A DNA stretch of 64,000 nucleotides from Ruegeria intermedia. Lineage in GTDB: Bacteria; Pseudomonadota; Alphaproteobacteria; Rhodobacterales; Rhodobacteraceae. This document shows, piece by piece, positions 47,055-56,002 of this stretch (position 1 is its first letter; each line of letters opens with the position of its first letter). The position numbers were made by a program, and so were the translations under genes. The stretch spans positions 91,993 through 155,992 of the forward strand of contig NZ_FQVK01000007.1 in assembly GCF_900129345.1 (NCBI RefSeq), read 5' to 3'. The notes beneath the pieces are model-generated. The model worked only from the letters and a program-made list of their open reading frames with translations, was not told where the DNA came from and ran no database searches.

Positions 47055-49202
47055 TCATTCCGCCTGCTCCTGTGTCAGGGGCATCAGAGCGGTGGTCTCG
47101 GCGCCGTTGCGCGACACCGCCAGCTTTGCCTCGGGCTGGCCATCGGCCACCAGTTCGGCCACTGCCTGATCCAGGCTGTCGGCCGCCGTGAATTCGATGC
47201 CGCTGTGGATCTCGCGCAGAAGGATGTCGCCTTCCTGCAAGGTTCCGGCCCCTTCAGTCGGCGCGTCGCTCACGATGGTCTGCCAACCCGTATCGCCACC
47301 GGCACGGGCGGTGAAGCCATACCCGTTGGTCAACCCGAAGCTGCGGATCGCGGGCAGGGCCAGCAGGCCGTTCTCGGGCCGGGTCTTGCCTGGCGCCCGG
47401 TACCGGGCGGCCACGCGGACATAGCCGTCGGGGTCGATCTGAAGGTTGTTCAGCACCTGCGTCGCCAGGGGCACATCGTCCTGAATGGGTTCACCGTTCA
47501 GGGTGTAGATGACCGCCCCGCGTGCGACCCAATCGCCGATGACCGACAGGTCCCGGCCCTGTTCAACGCCGGTGATCGCGATCGCGCTGCCGGTGGAGCC
47601 GCGCCGCTTGGCGGTCGAGAAGGGGATCTCGACATCCCAATGGGCAAAGGCCAGCTGGTTCTGTGCCAGCTTGACCGGTGCCGCCGGAGCGGTGGGCTTT
47701 TTGGCGACCGGATCAGCCGTTTGCGCCTGCTCGACAGGCTGGTCCTGCGTGGCTTGCGTCTCTTGAACGGCGGCGGTTGTTTCCGACCCGCGACTGTCCG
47801 CAAGGTCGGCCTCGGGTTTTTCGAGAGCGGTGCCGGATTCGGGGTCCGATGCGGCGGGCGCGGGGGCTTCCGGTGTGACCTCGGGTGTCGCGACCGCAAC
47901 ATTCGTTTCCGCCTGTTCGGCGATTGTGGCGGCGTCGGGGGCCGGTGTGCCCTTGTTCATCCAGACATATCCGCCGCCTGCGGCCAGTGCCGCCAGAACC
48001 GCCAGGCCGGCGATCAGCTTGCCGGTGCCGCTCGAGCTTTTCTGAACGACGGTGTCGACCGCCGGAGCCGACGTTTCGGCAGACCCGGACACGGTCGTCT
48101 CGTTGTTTTCGGCCGGGCCGAGAGCCAGGTCGGAATTGCCGGCCAGCAGGGCTGTCACGACCGCTTCGGCATTGTCGGCCTCGGCCTTGATGCGGGCCTT
48201 TTCGGCCTCGTCATCTTCGCGGTCCAGCGCGACGATGACCGAGACCGGACGATAGTCGAAGTTGTCGAACACGACGCTGGGGCCGCGGAACATGCGCAGC
48301 CAGTCCAAGGCCGATTGCAGGCGATCCGTAGCGTGAAGCTCCATCGCCTTGTCGATCGCTTCGAGGAACCCTTCGGGATAGCCCTGGAACCGGCCGGTCA
48401 GCGGGACATACGGGTCCGGCTGGCCGTTGTTGAAGGCGTTCAGGCGGGTCTGCCCGTCGATGGGCCGTTCGCCGCTGATCGCGTGGTACAGCGTGGCGCC
48501 CAGCACATACAGATCGCTGCTGGGCCCCTGTTCCGACCCGCGCACATAGAATTCATGCGGGGAATAGCCGTCCTTGATGACCCGCAGGGTCAACAGGGCG
48601 GCGGACTTGTTGGCGGCCTGTTCGCGTGCGGCCCCGAAATCGATCAGGATCGGCTCGCCATGTTCGTCGATCAGGATGTTGTCGGGCGAGATGTCGCGGT
48701 GCAACATGCCGCTCTGGTGAATGAACGACACCGCCGACAGCATCTTCTCGGTGACCTGCACGATGAAATCGGGGCCGCTTTCGGTCTTGGGGTCTTCGAT
48801 GAAATCCAGCAGGTCGCAGCCGCGGATCAGGTCCATCGCGATATAGGCGGTGTCGTTGTCCTCGAATACCTGATGAACATCCACGATGTTCGGATGCACC
48901 AGCCGCGCGTGGTTGCGGGCCTCCTGGATGAACAGATCGATGATGGCGCGCAGGTCGTCCTTGAAGGCGGGGTCGTTGGGTTCGACCAGGTCGCCGTTCC
49001 GGCGGCACAGCGCCCCGGGATAGCATTCCTTGATGACCACGTTGCGATCCAGGCTGTCACGGGCCAGGTAGGTGATCCCGAACCCGCCATTGCTGATGAA
49101 TTCCAGAATTTCATACTGGCCGCGCAGCAGTTTCGCGCCGGGTTGCAGCCCTTGGATCTGTGGTTCGTCGTGCGAGGCACCGACCGCGCGGTTGTGATTC
49201 AT
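47055..49202 (-). CDS. Membrane-anchored serine/threonine protein kinase with periplasmic PDZ-like region
   Basis: A 715-residue kinase. The Gly loop is SNGGFGITYLA (about 37-47), the ATP Lys is in VVIKECYP (Lys58), the catalytic HRD is at about 168-170 (HRDISPDNIL) and DFG at about 188-190. One membrane segment lies at about 396-415. The roughly 300-residue extracytoplasmic part has a long acidic/Ala-Pro linker and two PDZ-like units (around AVIYTLNGEPIQDDVPLATQ and GDILLREIHSGIEFTAADSL). It is thus a receptor-type kinase. It is followed by FHA and PP2C genes (the PpkA-Fha-PppA order of T6SS), but with no T6SS structural gene in the window. Confidence 0.9.
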   Translation of the reverse strand: MNHNRAVGASHDEPQIQGLQPGAKLLRGQYEILEFISNGGFGITYLARDSLDRNVVIKECYPGALCRRNGDLVEPNDPAFKDDLRAIIDLFIQEARNHARLVHPNIVDVHQVFEDNDTAYIAMDLIRGCDLLDFIEDPKTESGPDFIVQVTEKMLSAVSFIHQSGMLHRDISPDNILIDEHGEPILIDFGAAREQAANKSAALLTLRVIKDGYSPHEFYVRGSEQGPSSDLYVLGATLYHAISGERPIDGQTRLNAFNNGQPDPYVPLTGRFQGYPEGFLEAIDKAMELHATDRLQSALDWLRMFRGPSVVFDNFDYRPVSVIVALDREDDEAEKARIKAEADNAEAVVTALLAGNSDLALGPAENNETTVSGSAETSAPAVDTVVQKSSSGTGKLIAGLAVLAALAAGGGYVWMNKGTPAPDAATIAEQAETNVAVATPEVTPEAPAPAASDPESGTALEKPEADLADSRGSETTAAVQETQATQDQPVEQAQTADPVAKKPTAPAAPVKLAQNQLAFAHWDVEIPFSTAKRRGSTGSAIAITGVEQGRDLSVIGDWVARGAVIYTLNGEPIQDDVPLATQVLNNLQIDPDGYVRVAARYRAPGKTRPENGLLALPAIRSFGLTNGYGFTARAGGDTGWQTIVSDAPTEGAGTLQEGDILLREIHSGIEFTAADSLDQAVAELVADGQPEAKLAVSRNGAETTALMPLTQEQAE

Positions 49203-49543
49203 TTTTTCCCGCCCATGAGTTCAATTCTTGCGGCCTACAAAAAACCGGACAAACTGCCCCTGCACTCACAACCAAAAAACAACCGCAGGACACTTGAGAA
49301 CGGTTAGACGGTTCAAATTTGACTTTATTGGGGCCGCCGCATGGCTTCACTATGGATCGCCCCATTGGGGGATCTATATATTGTGGTCGCTTTATGTTTG
49401 CACACCAAATGAAGGGTTTTGGTGTGACCGCCCATCGTCAGTCCATGGGTCACGGCGGGCATGGTCGACGGATTCGAAACAATTGTTGGCAGTGTCCGGG
49501 CGCTCGATTCGCCGCTGTGCGGCGCAATCCGGGCGCGAAGAGT
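49203..49543. other. 341-bp intergenic region upstream of the kinase
   Basis: This gap separates the GTPase block from the kinase block and probably holds a promoter for the kinase. It has a perfect 9-bp inverted repeat, CACACCAAA (49401-49409) with TTTGGTGTG (49418-49426), 8-base loop, lacking a T-run. Several AT-rich patches occur around 49250-49390. No small gene with a convincing ribosome site was found. Confidence 0.5.
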
Positions 49544-50824
49544 TCAGGTGCCGGTCCGGGGCGCGGCCGCGGCGACCTTGCTGCCGGCCCAGGCCAGATT
49601 GTCGCTGAGCTGCGCCAGTATGCTGACCGCATCCTTCAGCCGGGCCTCGCCGGTTTCGAACTGAAGCAGCAGCAGCAGGTCCGTGGCCTTTTCGAACTCG
49701 CCCGGAATCCAGTCGGCCTCGGGGTCGATCTCGGACCCGGAGTCCAGGCGTTCGGCAAAATCTTCGACGATCTCCCGGCAGCTTTCCAGAAAGGTGCCGG
49801 GGTCGATGTCCGAGCTGTCGCGCAGGTCTTCGTAGATGCTGGCGATGGCGGCCAGCCAGTCTTCGAGGATCGGATTGGACAGCGGCGGCAGCGTCGATTT
49901 CAGGCTGGGCTGGACGGTGCGCGTATCGGGGGTTTCGGTCTCGGCACCCTTGAGAGTCTCAAGAAACGGCAGAAAATCCTGTTTCAGGTCGCGGCGCGCG
50001 GCCTCCAGATCGGATTTGCGCCGGTCCGAGGCGATTTCCAGCATCTGCTCGGCCAGTTTCTGGCCGCCGCAGGTCTCCCACAAGGCGAAATCGGGTTCGG
50101 GTTCCTGGGCCATGGCGCGCACGGCGACCGGTGTTCCGATCGGGACGATGGCCCGGAACATGCCGGTCTTCTGTTTTTCCAGCCGGGCCAATACGCGATC
50201 AAGGGCGTCGCGCACCGGCGGCAGGTCGGCATGGGTCACGGCCAGCAGGCTGTTGGCGCGCAGAGTTTCCGGCACCTGCGCCCACAGGTGGTGTTCGGTC
50301 TCGCGCCAGGCGTTGGTGCCGTTGGTGCACCAGATCGCGCAGTCGACGAATTTCAGCAGATCCAGCGTCTGCTTGTAGCTGTCATCCAGGGCGCCCGATC
50401 CGGGCAGATCGAACAACGAGATTTCGCGCAGGGCCGGGGTGTTCAGCCCGACCGATATGAAATCGGGGTTGTCGGCGGCCGCCTTTTCCAAGGCGATGCC
50501 CGAATAGGTCTTGGGTTCCTTGTCCCACCAGCCGACGGTGGTTTCGGGTGCGTCGGCATAGGCCACGATCACCAGCGGCAGTTTCAGATGCTGCGGGCCG
50601 GTGGGCAGAATGTCGGCCCCGGCCAGCATGTTGGCCAGGCTGGATTTGCCGGCGCCGAATTCACCGGCGAACCCGATCGACACCGCGGTCGACAACCGTT
50701 CGGCATGGGCCTGCGCACGGGCGCGCATATCCTCGAGCCGGTCCGTCGCGGGCAGCGATTCGGTGGCGCTGAGAAAGCGCTCGAGCTGTCGGACCTCGTG
50801 TTCGGTAGAGGGAAATTCGATCAC
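49544..50824 (-). CDS. Dynamin-related GTPase, type B' (426 aa)
   Basis: A P-loop GTPase. G1 is GEFGAGKSS (54-62), G3 is DLPG (139-142) and G4-like is THAD (197-200). A strongly conserved block WCTNGTNAWRETE (about 165-177) is shared with the B protein at 54340-55998 (WCTHSTQAWRETE). No membrane segment is seen; the C-terminal half is helical and acidic. It starts at GTG and overlaps the A' stop by GTGA, so A' and B' are co-translated. A role as a regulatory or heteromeric partner of the larger A' dynamin is inferred. Confidence 0.82.
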   Translation of the reverse strand: MIEFPSTEHEVRQLERFLSATESLPATDRLEDMRARAQAHAERLSTAVSIGFAGEFGAGKSSLANMLAGADILPTGPQHLKLPLVIVAYADAPETTVGWWDKEPKTYSGIALEKAAADNPDFISVGLNTPALREISLFDLPGSGALDDSYKQTLDLLKFVDCAIWCTNGTNAWRETEHHLWAQVPETLRANSLLAVTHADLPPVRDALDRVLARLEKQKTGMFRAIVPIGTPVAVRAMAQEPEPDFALWETCGGQKLAEQMLEIASDRRKSDLEAARRDLKQDFLPFLETLKGAETETPDTRTVQPSLKSTLPPLSNPILEDWLAAIASIYEDLRDSSDIDPGTFLESCREIVEDFAERLDSGSEIDPEADWIPGEFEKATDLLLLLQFETGEARLKDAVSILAQLSDNLAWAGSKVAAAAPRTGT

Positions 50825-52863
50825 TCTGCGGCCTCCGGTTGTCGTTCGTTGCCGTGGTTGGTGTCAAAGACGGATTGCAGCTGGTCCGCGATGGTCCGCG
50901 CGCGGTCCAGCTCGATCTGGGCCTGGGCACGTTCCGAGTTTTTGCCCGATGCGGCGCGGTTTTCAAGATGACCCGCCAGCAAGGCCAGAAAATGATCCAG
51001 AACCGTGTTCAACCGCTCCAGCAGATCGTCGCGGGCGGTGTCGATCAGGTCGTCGCCGATCAGCTGGAACTCCTGCACGATCATGCGCTCGGCCCGGGAC
51101 ACGACCGATTTGCGGGAAATCAGCCGCGACAGCCAGTTCACCCGCAGCTCGACCGTGATCCCGCGGGTCAGAGCCGAGGTGTCGGGGCGGTACCAGCGCA
51201 CCGCGCTGGTGTTCATGCGGCTGTCGGCCGGTTCCTGCCAGCCGGGCAGGGCGCGCAGCGCGCCATTCGCCTGCATGTCGATCGAATAGAGCTCGCTGAG
51301 CATGCGCTGGCGGATCACCTGGGTCGCGCCCTGGACCAGCTCACGCATCCGTTCGCGCAGGGGGACAAAGTTCAACTCGGTCGCGTCGCCCTTGGCCAAC
51401 AGAGGGGATTGCCCGTCGGGGCCGTATACCACGTCGGCGACCGCCTCGGCCACGGTATCGTCCATCACCCCGCGAAGATTGGCCAGAATGTCGTCCATCT
51501 CGCGGGTGATTTCGACGATGCGGTCGGCCACGGTCTTGCGCAGATGGGCCAGCGTCTTGTCGTTCTCTGCGGCGCTTTCGGTCTGGCACCGGCCGTCTTC
51601 GTCCAGCGCGCGCAGGCGTGCCTTGCCGCGTTCCAGCGCCCCTTCGGCAAAACTGTTGAGATGCTGCCACGCCATGCGCAGCTGTTCCTCGCGCTTGCCT
51701 TCGGCCAGCGCGGTGGTGACGTGGCGGCGCAGATCCGGCAGGCCCGACGCGATCATCGCGGCATAGCGCAGGACCGCTTCGCGGCTGATCGGGGCAGGGG
51801 CCTGCTTCAGTTTCCGAACCCCTTCCAGATACTGCTGCATCTGATCGGGATGGGCGCGCAGCCAGGCCAGAACCTCGTCATGGTTCACTTGGGTTTCGTC
51901 GCCGGTCAGCGCATAATGCGCCCACTGGGCGCTGCCCATCAGCACGTCGATATTGGTTTTTCCCAGCGCCTTGTGCAGGCCGTCCAGCACGTCGGCGCGA
52001 ACCTTCGCGGCGTCCTCGGCGCCGCCGTTCAACTCGTCGACGCGGTTGATGAACACCACGATCTGGCCCAGTTCCAGCGCCTGCATCAGGCGGAACAGTT
52101 TCAGATCGGCACGCGACAGAGCCTGATGCGCCGACAGCACCACGACGAAGAAATCGCTTTCCTTCAGATACTGACGCGAGATCTCCTCGCGGATCAGCAG
52201 CGGATCGTTCACGCCGGGCGTGTCGGTCACGGTCAGTGGAAACGGAAAATGGCCCCGTTCGAAATAGACATCGGCCTTGCGGGTGATGTCGCTGTACAGA
52301 CCCCGGTCCGAGCCCGGATCATGCTCGGTCGCCTCGGTCGGATCCTCGCCGGCGCAGACATAGCGGGCAAGGTCCTCGGAGGTCAGCTCTTCAAGGTCGT
52401 GGTGCTGGCCCAGCAGCTGCTCATAGCTGTCGCCCAGCCGCAGCCGGGCGCGGGTTTTCATCGCCTCGACCTGCTCTTCGATCATCTCGCGTTTGTAGCT
52501 GTCCTCGTCATCGGGGAACATGTTGCGCAGTTCTTCGCCTTCGGCGATCAGGGCGCGCCACTGGCGGTCGTCGAAAAAGTGGAACTGCGCCCCCTGCGTT
52601 CGCCCCGACGGGTGCCCGAAATGCATGTCGGTAATCACCGTCGTCCAGGGGTTGACGTCCGAGGGCAGAAATTCGGCCTGGCCGGTGAATCCGTTGATCA
52701 GCCGCGATTTCCCCGCCTTGATCTGCCCGACAAAGGCGATCGACGGTTTCAGGTTTGTCAGGTCGTCAATGATCCGCGAAATGAAATGACGGCTTTCGTC
52801 ATTGCTCATTTCGTTCAATTCATTGGCGATCCGGATCAATTCCCGGCGGTTGGATTCACTCAT
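50821..52863 (-). CDS. Dynamin-family GTPase, type A' (680 aa)
   Basis: A dynamin-like GTPase. G1 is GQIKAGKSR (46-54), the switch region reads LPSDVNPWTTVIT (about 66-78), G3 is DTPGVND (214-220) and G4 is NRVD (273-276). A large helical stalk covers about 300-680. A Trp/Arg-containing segment (WLSRLISRK, 577 onward) lies exactly 104 residues from the C-terminus, as in A. I start it at the ATG at 52863; the longer frame has no ribosome site. It is followed by B' with a 4-bp overlap. Membrane tubulation or fission is typical of the family; the target membrane is unknown. Confidence 0.88.
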   Translation of the reverse strand: MSESNRRELIRIANELNEMSNDESRHFISRIIDDLTNLKPSIAFVGQIKAGKSRLINGFTGQAEFLPSDVNPWTTVITDMHFGHPSGRTQGAQFHFFDDRQWRALIAEGEELRNMFPDDEDSYKREMIEEQVEAMKTRARLRLGDSYEQLLGQHHDLEELTSEDLARYVCAGEDPTEATEHDPGSDRGLYSDITRKADVYFERGHFPFPLTVTDTPGVNDPLLIREEISRQYLKESDFFVVVLSAHQALSRADLKLFRLMQALELGQIVVFINRVDELNGGAEDAAKVRADVLDGLHKALGKTNIDVLMGSAQWAHYALTGDETQVNHDEVLAWLRAHPDQMQQYLEGVRKLKQAPAPISREAVLRYAAMIASGLPDLRRHVTTALAEGKREEQLRMAWQHLNSFAEGALERGKARLRALDEDGRCQTESAAENDKTLAHLRKTVADRIVEITREMDDILANLRGVMDDTVAEAVADVVYGPDGQSPLLAKGDATELNFVPLRERMRELVQGATQVIRQRMLSELYSIDMQANGALRALPGWQEPADSRMNTSAVRWYRPDTSALTRGITVELRVNWLSRLISRKSVVSRAERMIVQEFQLIGDDLIDTARDDLLERLNTVLDHFLALLAGHLENRAASGKNSERAQAQIELDRARTIADQLQSVFDTNHGNERQPEAAE

Positions 52864-52932
52864 GACACTAACCTCGAAAACTGGCAAATATGCGTGAAGT
52901 TACGGATTGAACTGCAAAAAAGGGTCGGGTCG

Positions 52933-53790
52933 TCACGGATCCGCCCCCCGAAGCGATTTCCACAGCGCGACAACGGCCCCCAGCTTGCGCGCGTCGTGAA
53001 TGGCGGCAGCGTTGTCCTGTCCGTCGCGCAACAGGGCCAGTGCGGCTCCCTTGCCGCCCGATGGGCGCATGACGATCAGTTGCGGATGAGGCAGGTGCCC
53101 GCCTGCATCCGCATCCCAGCCGGCCAGGTCCTTTGCGAACCGGTCCAACAAGCCGGTCGACGGGTGCAGGGGCTGGCCATCCGCGCAAAGGCCGTCATGC
53201 CGGCGCGTGGATGCCGGGCCGCTGAGAAAGCGGCCCATCGCAAAGCGCTCGGAACCTTCGAAAAAGGCGGCCGCGAGCCCTTCGTTTTCCGGGGCCGGGT
53301 CGTCCGCGAGGGGTTCGGGGTCGGGTGTCTGCAGGACGGTCAGCCTGGGCTCGTCTTCCCGCAGCTCGATCACCGCGCAGGCCGTTTTCATCTCGGTGAA
53401 GGTGATCCCGACATCGTCGGCCTCGGTCGGACCGTCGGGTTGCAGGGACACCATCTGAATCGGATTACCCGCAAGGGCGAGGTCCGACACCAGTCGGGCC
53501 AGCTTCTGCACGATGGTTTCCCGCGGTTCGGTCGCGAAATCGGGAAGTTCGCCCGTGCTTGACCCGTAGACGTCGGTAATGCGCGAGCTGTTCAGCTCAA
53601 GCGCCAGAAGCGTTCCATCAGGGGCGGTGAACTCGACGCGGCGGGGCAGGACGGTGCCCCGGATCGCCTGCAGGATCAGATCGCGCCGCGCGGCGGGTGT
53701 TTCCGCCGTCAGGTCGACCGCGGGCGACAGCCGTGGCGTCGCCCTGCGCCCGATATTTTCGAGCATGTCGATGATCTCTGTCGCCGTCAT
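52933..53790 (-). CDS. Hypothetical protein of the GTPase array (285 aa)
   Basis: I do not recognise a family. The protein is soluble, with a helical N-terminus (IIDMLENIGRRATPRL), a mixed alpha/beta body including RVEFTAPDGTLLALELNSS, and a Pro/Glu-rich stretch (about 160-180). The last third has LIVMRPSGGKGAALALLRDG. No transmembrane or signal segment is seen. It lies between the roadblock-like gene (23 bp) and A' (69 bp), so it probably belongs to the same transcript. It might be an adaptor of the GTPase complex. Confidence 0.6.
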   Translation of the reverse strand: MTATEIIDMLENIGRRATPRLSPAVDLTAETPAARRDLILQAIRGTVLPRRVEFTAPDGTLLALELNSSRITDVYGSSTGELPDFATEPRETIVQKLARLVSDLALAGNPIQMVSLQPDGPTEADDVGITFTEMKTACAVIELREDEPRLTVLQTPDPEPLADDPAPENEGLAAAFFEGSERFAMGRFLSGPASTRRHDGLCADGQPLHPSTGLLDRFAKDLAGWDADAGGHLPHPQLIVMRPSGGKGAALALLRDGQDNAAAIHDARKLGAVVALWKSLRGADP

Positions 53791-53813
53791 TGCATCCGTC
53801 CCTCAGATCCTTG

Positions 53814-54215
53814 CTAGACCGCCGCCGCCACCGGCCCGAGGCTCAGGTGCGATTTGGTCAGGGCCAGGCCGGTATTGGCGCTGGCGTGGCAGATGTAGCA
53901 GACCACGTGTTCCGGGTACTCGCGCGTCCGCAGAAAGATGTGCAGCCGGTCCTGCGAGAACACGGCGATTTCTCCGAATCCGGGGGTGTCGTTGTCCTGC
54001 AGGCCAGCCGATTCGAGCAGGTCCTGGAAGGCCTGTACACCGCGCCCCTGAAACAGGTTGGCAACGGCGATGGCCAGATTGTCCAGAACCTCGGCATCGG
54101 CATCATCCGTCGTTGATGCGCCCAGCAACATGCCCGTTTCCATGTCGATATACCCGGCCACGATACAGTCGGGGATGGTCTCCATGGCGCTGGTCAGGGC
54201 GGCCTCAATGCTCAT
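53814..54215 (-). CDS. Small protein, possible roadblock/LC7-like fold (133 aa)
   Basis: The order of elements fits the roadblock/LC7 fold: a helix (IEAALTSAMETIPDC), a strand (IVAGYIDMETGMLLGAS), a helix (AEVLDNLAIAVANLFQG), strands (EIAVFSQDRLHIFLRT and HVVCYICHASANTG), and a final helix-like tail. Roadblock proteins often regulate GTPases as dimers (for example MglB with MglA). The similarity is structural and not certain. It is located between the two GTPase pairs, 23 bp before the next gene of unknown function. Confidence 0.55.
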   Translation of the reverse strand: MSIEAALTSAMETIPDCIVAGYIDMETGMLLGASTTDDADAEVLDNLAIAVANLFQGRGVQAFQDLLESAGLQDNDTPGFGEIAVFSQDRLHIFLRTREYPEHVVCYICHASANTGLALTKSHLSLGPVAAAV

Positions 54216-54292
54216 CTAACGTCCTGTCAACCTTTCAAAAAACCGATGCGCAACGGGGTCTTACCGTCGCGCAATCGATAACATTCATCGTC

Positions 54293-54324
54293 CGGGCGGG
54301 AAACGGCTTTTTCCGATCCGCCCG
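54293..54324. other. Stem-loop in the gap between GTPase B and the roadblock-like gene
   Basis: CGGGCGG (54293-54299) and CCGCCCG (54318-54324) form a 7-bp stem enclosing GAAA/TTTC, with a small loop. It lies in the 124-bp gap after the B stop codon. It may separate expression of the first A-B pair from downstream genes. No T-run follows on the minus strand. Confidence 0.35.
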
Positions 54325-54339
54325 ATCCGCGGGGTCGCG

Positions 54340-55998
54340 TCACGAGACCTGCCATTCAGCCCTGTCCTTGGGTTCGTTCATCACCGCTGGTGGTCTCTGC
54401 CGGTCACTGTGTTCGCGCGCGATCTGGTCGAATTCCTCCAGAAAAGCCTGAAAGGCGGCGCGCAATCCGGCCGGGTCCGACGGCAGTTCGGTGCTGTCGG
54501 AAACCTCGCGCCACATGGCGGCCGCGCTCAGCGGCGTTCCGGCCGGGACGTCCAGCAGATGATCAAACGCATGGGCCGGCTGCGGGTCGTCGGCGGTCTC
54601 GTCATTGGTCAAGGCATTCGATTCGGGTTCGGGCTCGTAGCAGTCCGGGTCGGCGGCCTGCTGTTCGGACAGCAGGGCGGTGATCGAGGAAACCGAAACC
54701 TCGATATCCGCCGGTGCCGGGTCGGGATCTTCGGTCGGGGCGGCATCGGCGGGCGGTTCCACGCGCAGCTTTTCCGACAGGGTCGTCACCACTTGCTCGG
54801 CGTCCTCTCCCGAGTCGTCCTCGTCGGACAGGTCCGACGCTCCGTCGCTCAGATCGAACTCGTCCTCGAGTTCGAGCCCCCCGAGCCGGGACGGCTCGAG
54901 ATGGCGGCCGGTGATGTCCGCACGCGAGTCCTCGGGTTCACGGAACAACGAGCGCAGGTCATCGTCGTCTTCGGTCATGGGCGTCATCTCGGCCCGCATC
55001 CGCTCGGCATCCTCGGCGTCGATGCGCGCGCGATCGCCATCTTCCCTGCGGCGCTCGACCCGGGCGGGCCGGACCGGGAAGGTCGCGATCACGTCGTCCG
55101 AGTTGCGAACCGCATCGAACCCGTCCTCGGCCCGCAGCGGGTCGCCCAGTTTCAGCGGAGCCTCGGCGGTGGGCGCCTCCGGCTCTGCGGTCGCGGCTGT
55201 CCGGGGCTCGTCGGCCGGGGCGAGTGTCTTGTCGATCTGATAGCGGGTCAGCATTTCGGCGCGCTGATCCATGATCTGCTCGGTGATCTCGAGGAAGCTG
55301 TCGATCATCTTGCCACCGCCGCTGCGGGCCCACAGCTCGGCATCGCCGGTCTTGTCGCGCGCGATGATGGCGTCCTTGGCCGAAAACAGGATGGTGCGGT
55401 TGAACAGGTGACCGGCTTCGCGGTTGACGCGGCGCAGCACCTTCTGGCGGTCTTTCTGGGCCAGGGCATCGGCGCGCGTGACCAGCAGCAGCGAGTTGTG
55501 CTGCAGGCGTTCCGGCAGCGACACCCAGGTGGCGCGTTCGGTTTCGCGCCAGGCTTGGGTGGAATGCGTGCACCACAGAACCCCGTTGGCCTGACCCACG
55601 GCCCGGCGCCAGACATCGGTGTCGATCTTGGGGTCGGAAATGCCGGGCGTGTCGATCAGATCGACCGCCTCGAGGATGTCGGCCTCGAGAAAGATGCGGA
55701 TGAACTGCGCGTCATTGACGCCGACCTGGTTCAGCTGGTCCAGGCCGATTTGCGTCTTGCTGCCGTCGTGGCCCTGCACATAGGCCGGTCGGTTGCCCCA
55801 GCTGAACCAGACCGGCGGCAGCTGGGTGGCGGTGACCTGCGTGGGCAAGGTTTGCTTGCGCAGAAGAAAGTTCATCAGCGTCGACTTGCCGGCGCTGAAT
55901 TCCCCCATCAGGGCAAACACCGGTTTGCGGCGGGACCACTGCTCGATGCGTTCCCATGCCTTCGGAGAGACGAAGCGGATCTGTGTATCTTTGGCCAT
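54340..55998 (-). CDS. Dynamin-related GTPase, type B (552 aa)
   Basis: A P-loop GTPase. G1 is GEFSAGKST (32-40), G3 is DTPG (116-119), the signature block WCTHSTQAWRETE is at 142-154 and G4-like TRAD is at 174-177. The region is homologous to B' (see 49544-50824). After about residue 330 the chain is strongly acidic and low complexity, with DDDD and SE-rich segments, which should be disordered and may be phosphorylated. I start it at the ATG at 55998, 4 bp after the stop of A; the longer frame is within A. It forms the first A-B pair. Confidence 0.82.
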   Translation of the reverse strand: MAKDTQIRFVSPKAWERIEQWSRRKPVFALMGEFSAGKSTLMNFLLRKQTLPTQVTATQLPPVWFSWGNRPAYVQGHDGSKTQIGLDQLNQVGVNDAQFIRIFLEADILEAVDLIDTPGISDPKIDTDVWRRAVGQANGVLWCTHSTQAWRETERATWVSLPERLQHNSLLLVTRADALAQKDRQKVLRRVNREAGHLFNRTILFSAKDAIIARDKTGDAELWARSGGGKMIDSFLEITEQIMDQRAEMLTRYQIDKTLAPADEPRTAATAEPEAPTAEAPLKLGDPLRAEDGFDAVRNSDDVIATFPVRPARVERRREDGDRARIDAEDAERMRAEMTPMTEDDDDLRSLFREPEDSRADITGRHLEPSRLGGLELEDEFDLSDGASDLSDEDDSGEDAEQVVTTLSEKLRVEPPADAAPTEDPDPAPADIEVSVSSITALLSEQQAADPDCYEPEPESNALTNDETADDPQPAHAFDHLLDVPAGTPLSAAAMWREVSDSTELPSDPAGLRAAFQAFLEEFDQIAREHSDRQRPPAVMNEPKDRAEWQVS

Positions 55999-56002
55999 TT
56001 GC

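Noticed and set aside
50839..53562. Long open frame on the plus strand (about 900 codons) opposite the A'/unknown genes
   Set aside because: It is antisense to well-supported GTPase genes, has no domain similarity and is a by-product of GC-rich third positions. The same applies to the long frames opposite tex, icd, the kinase and the first A-B pair.
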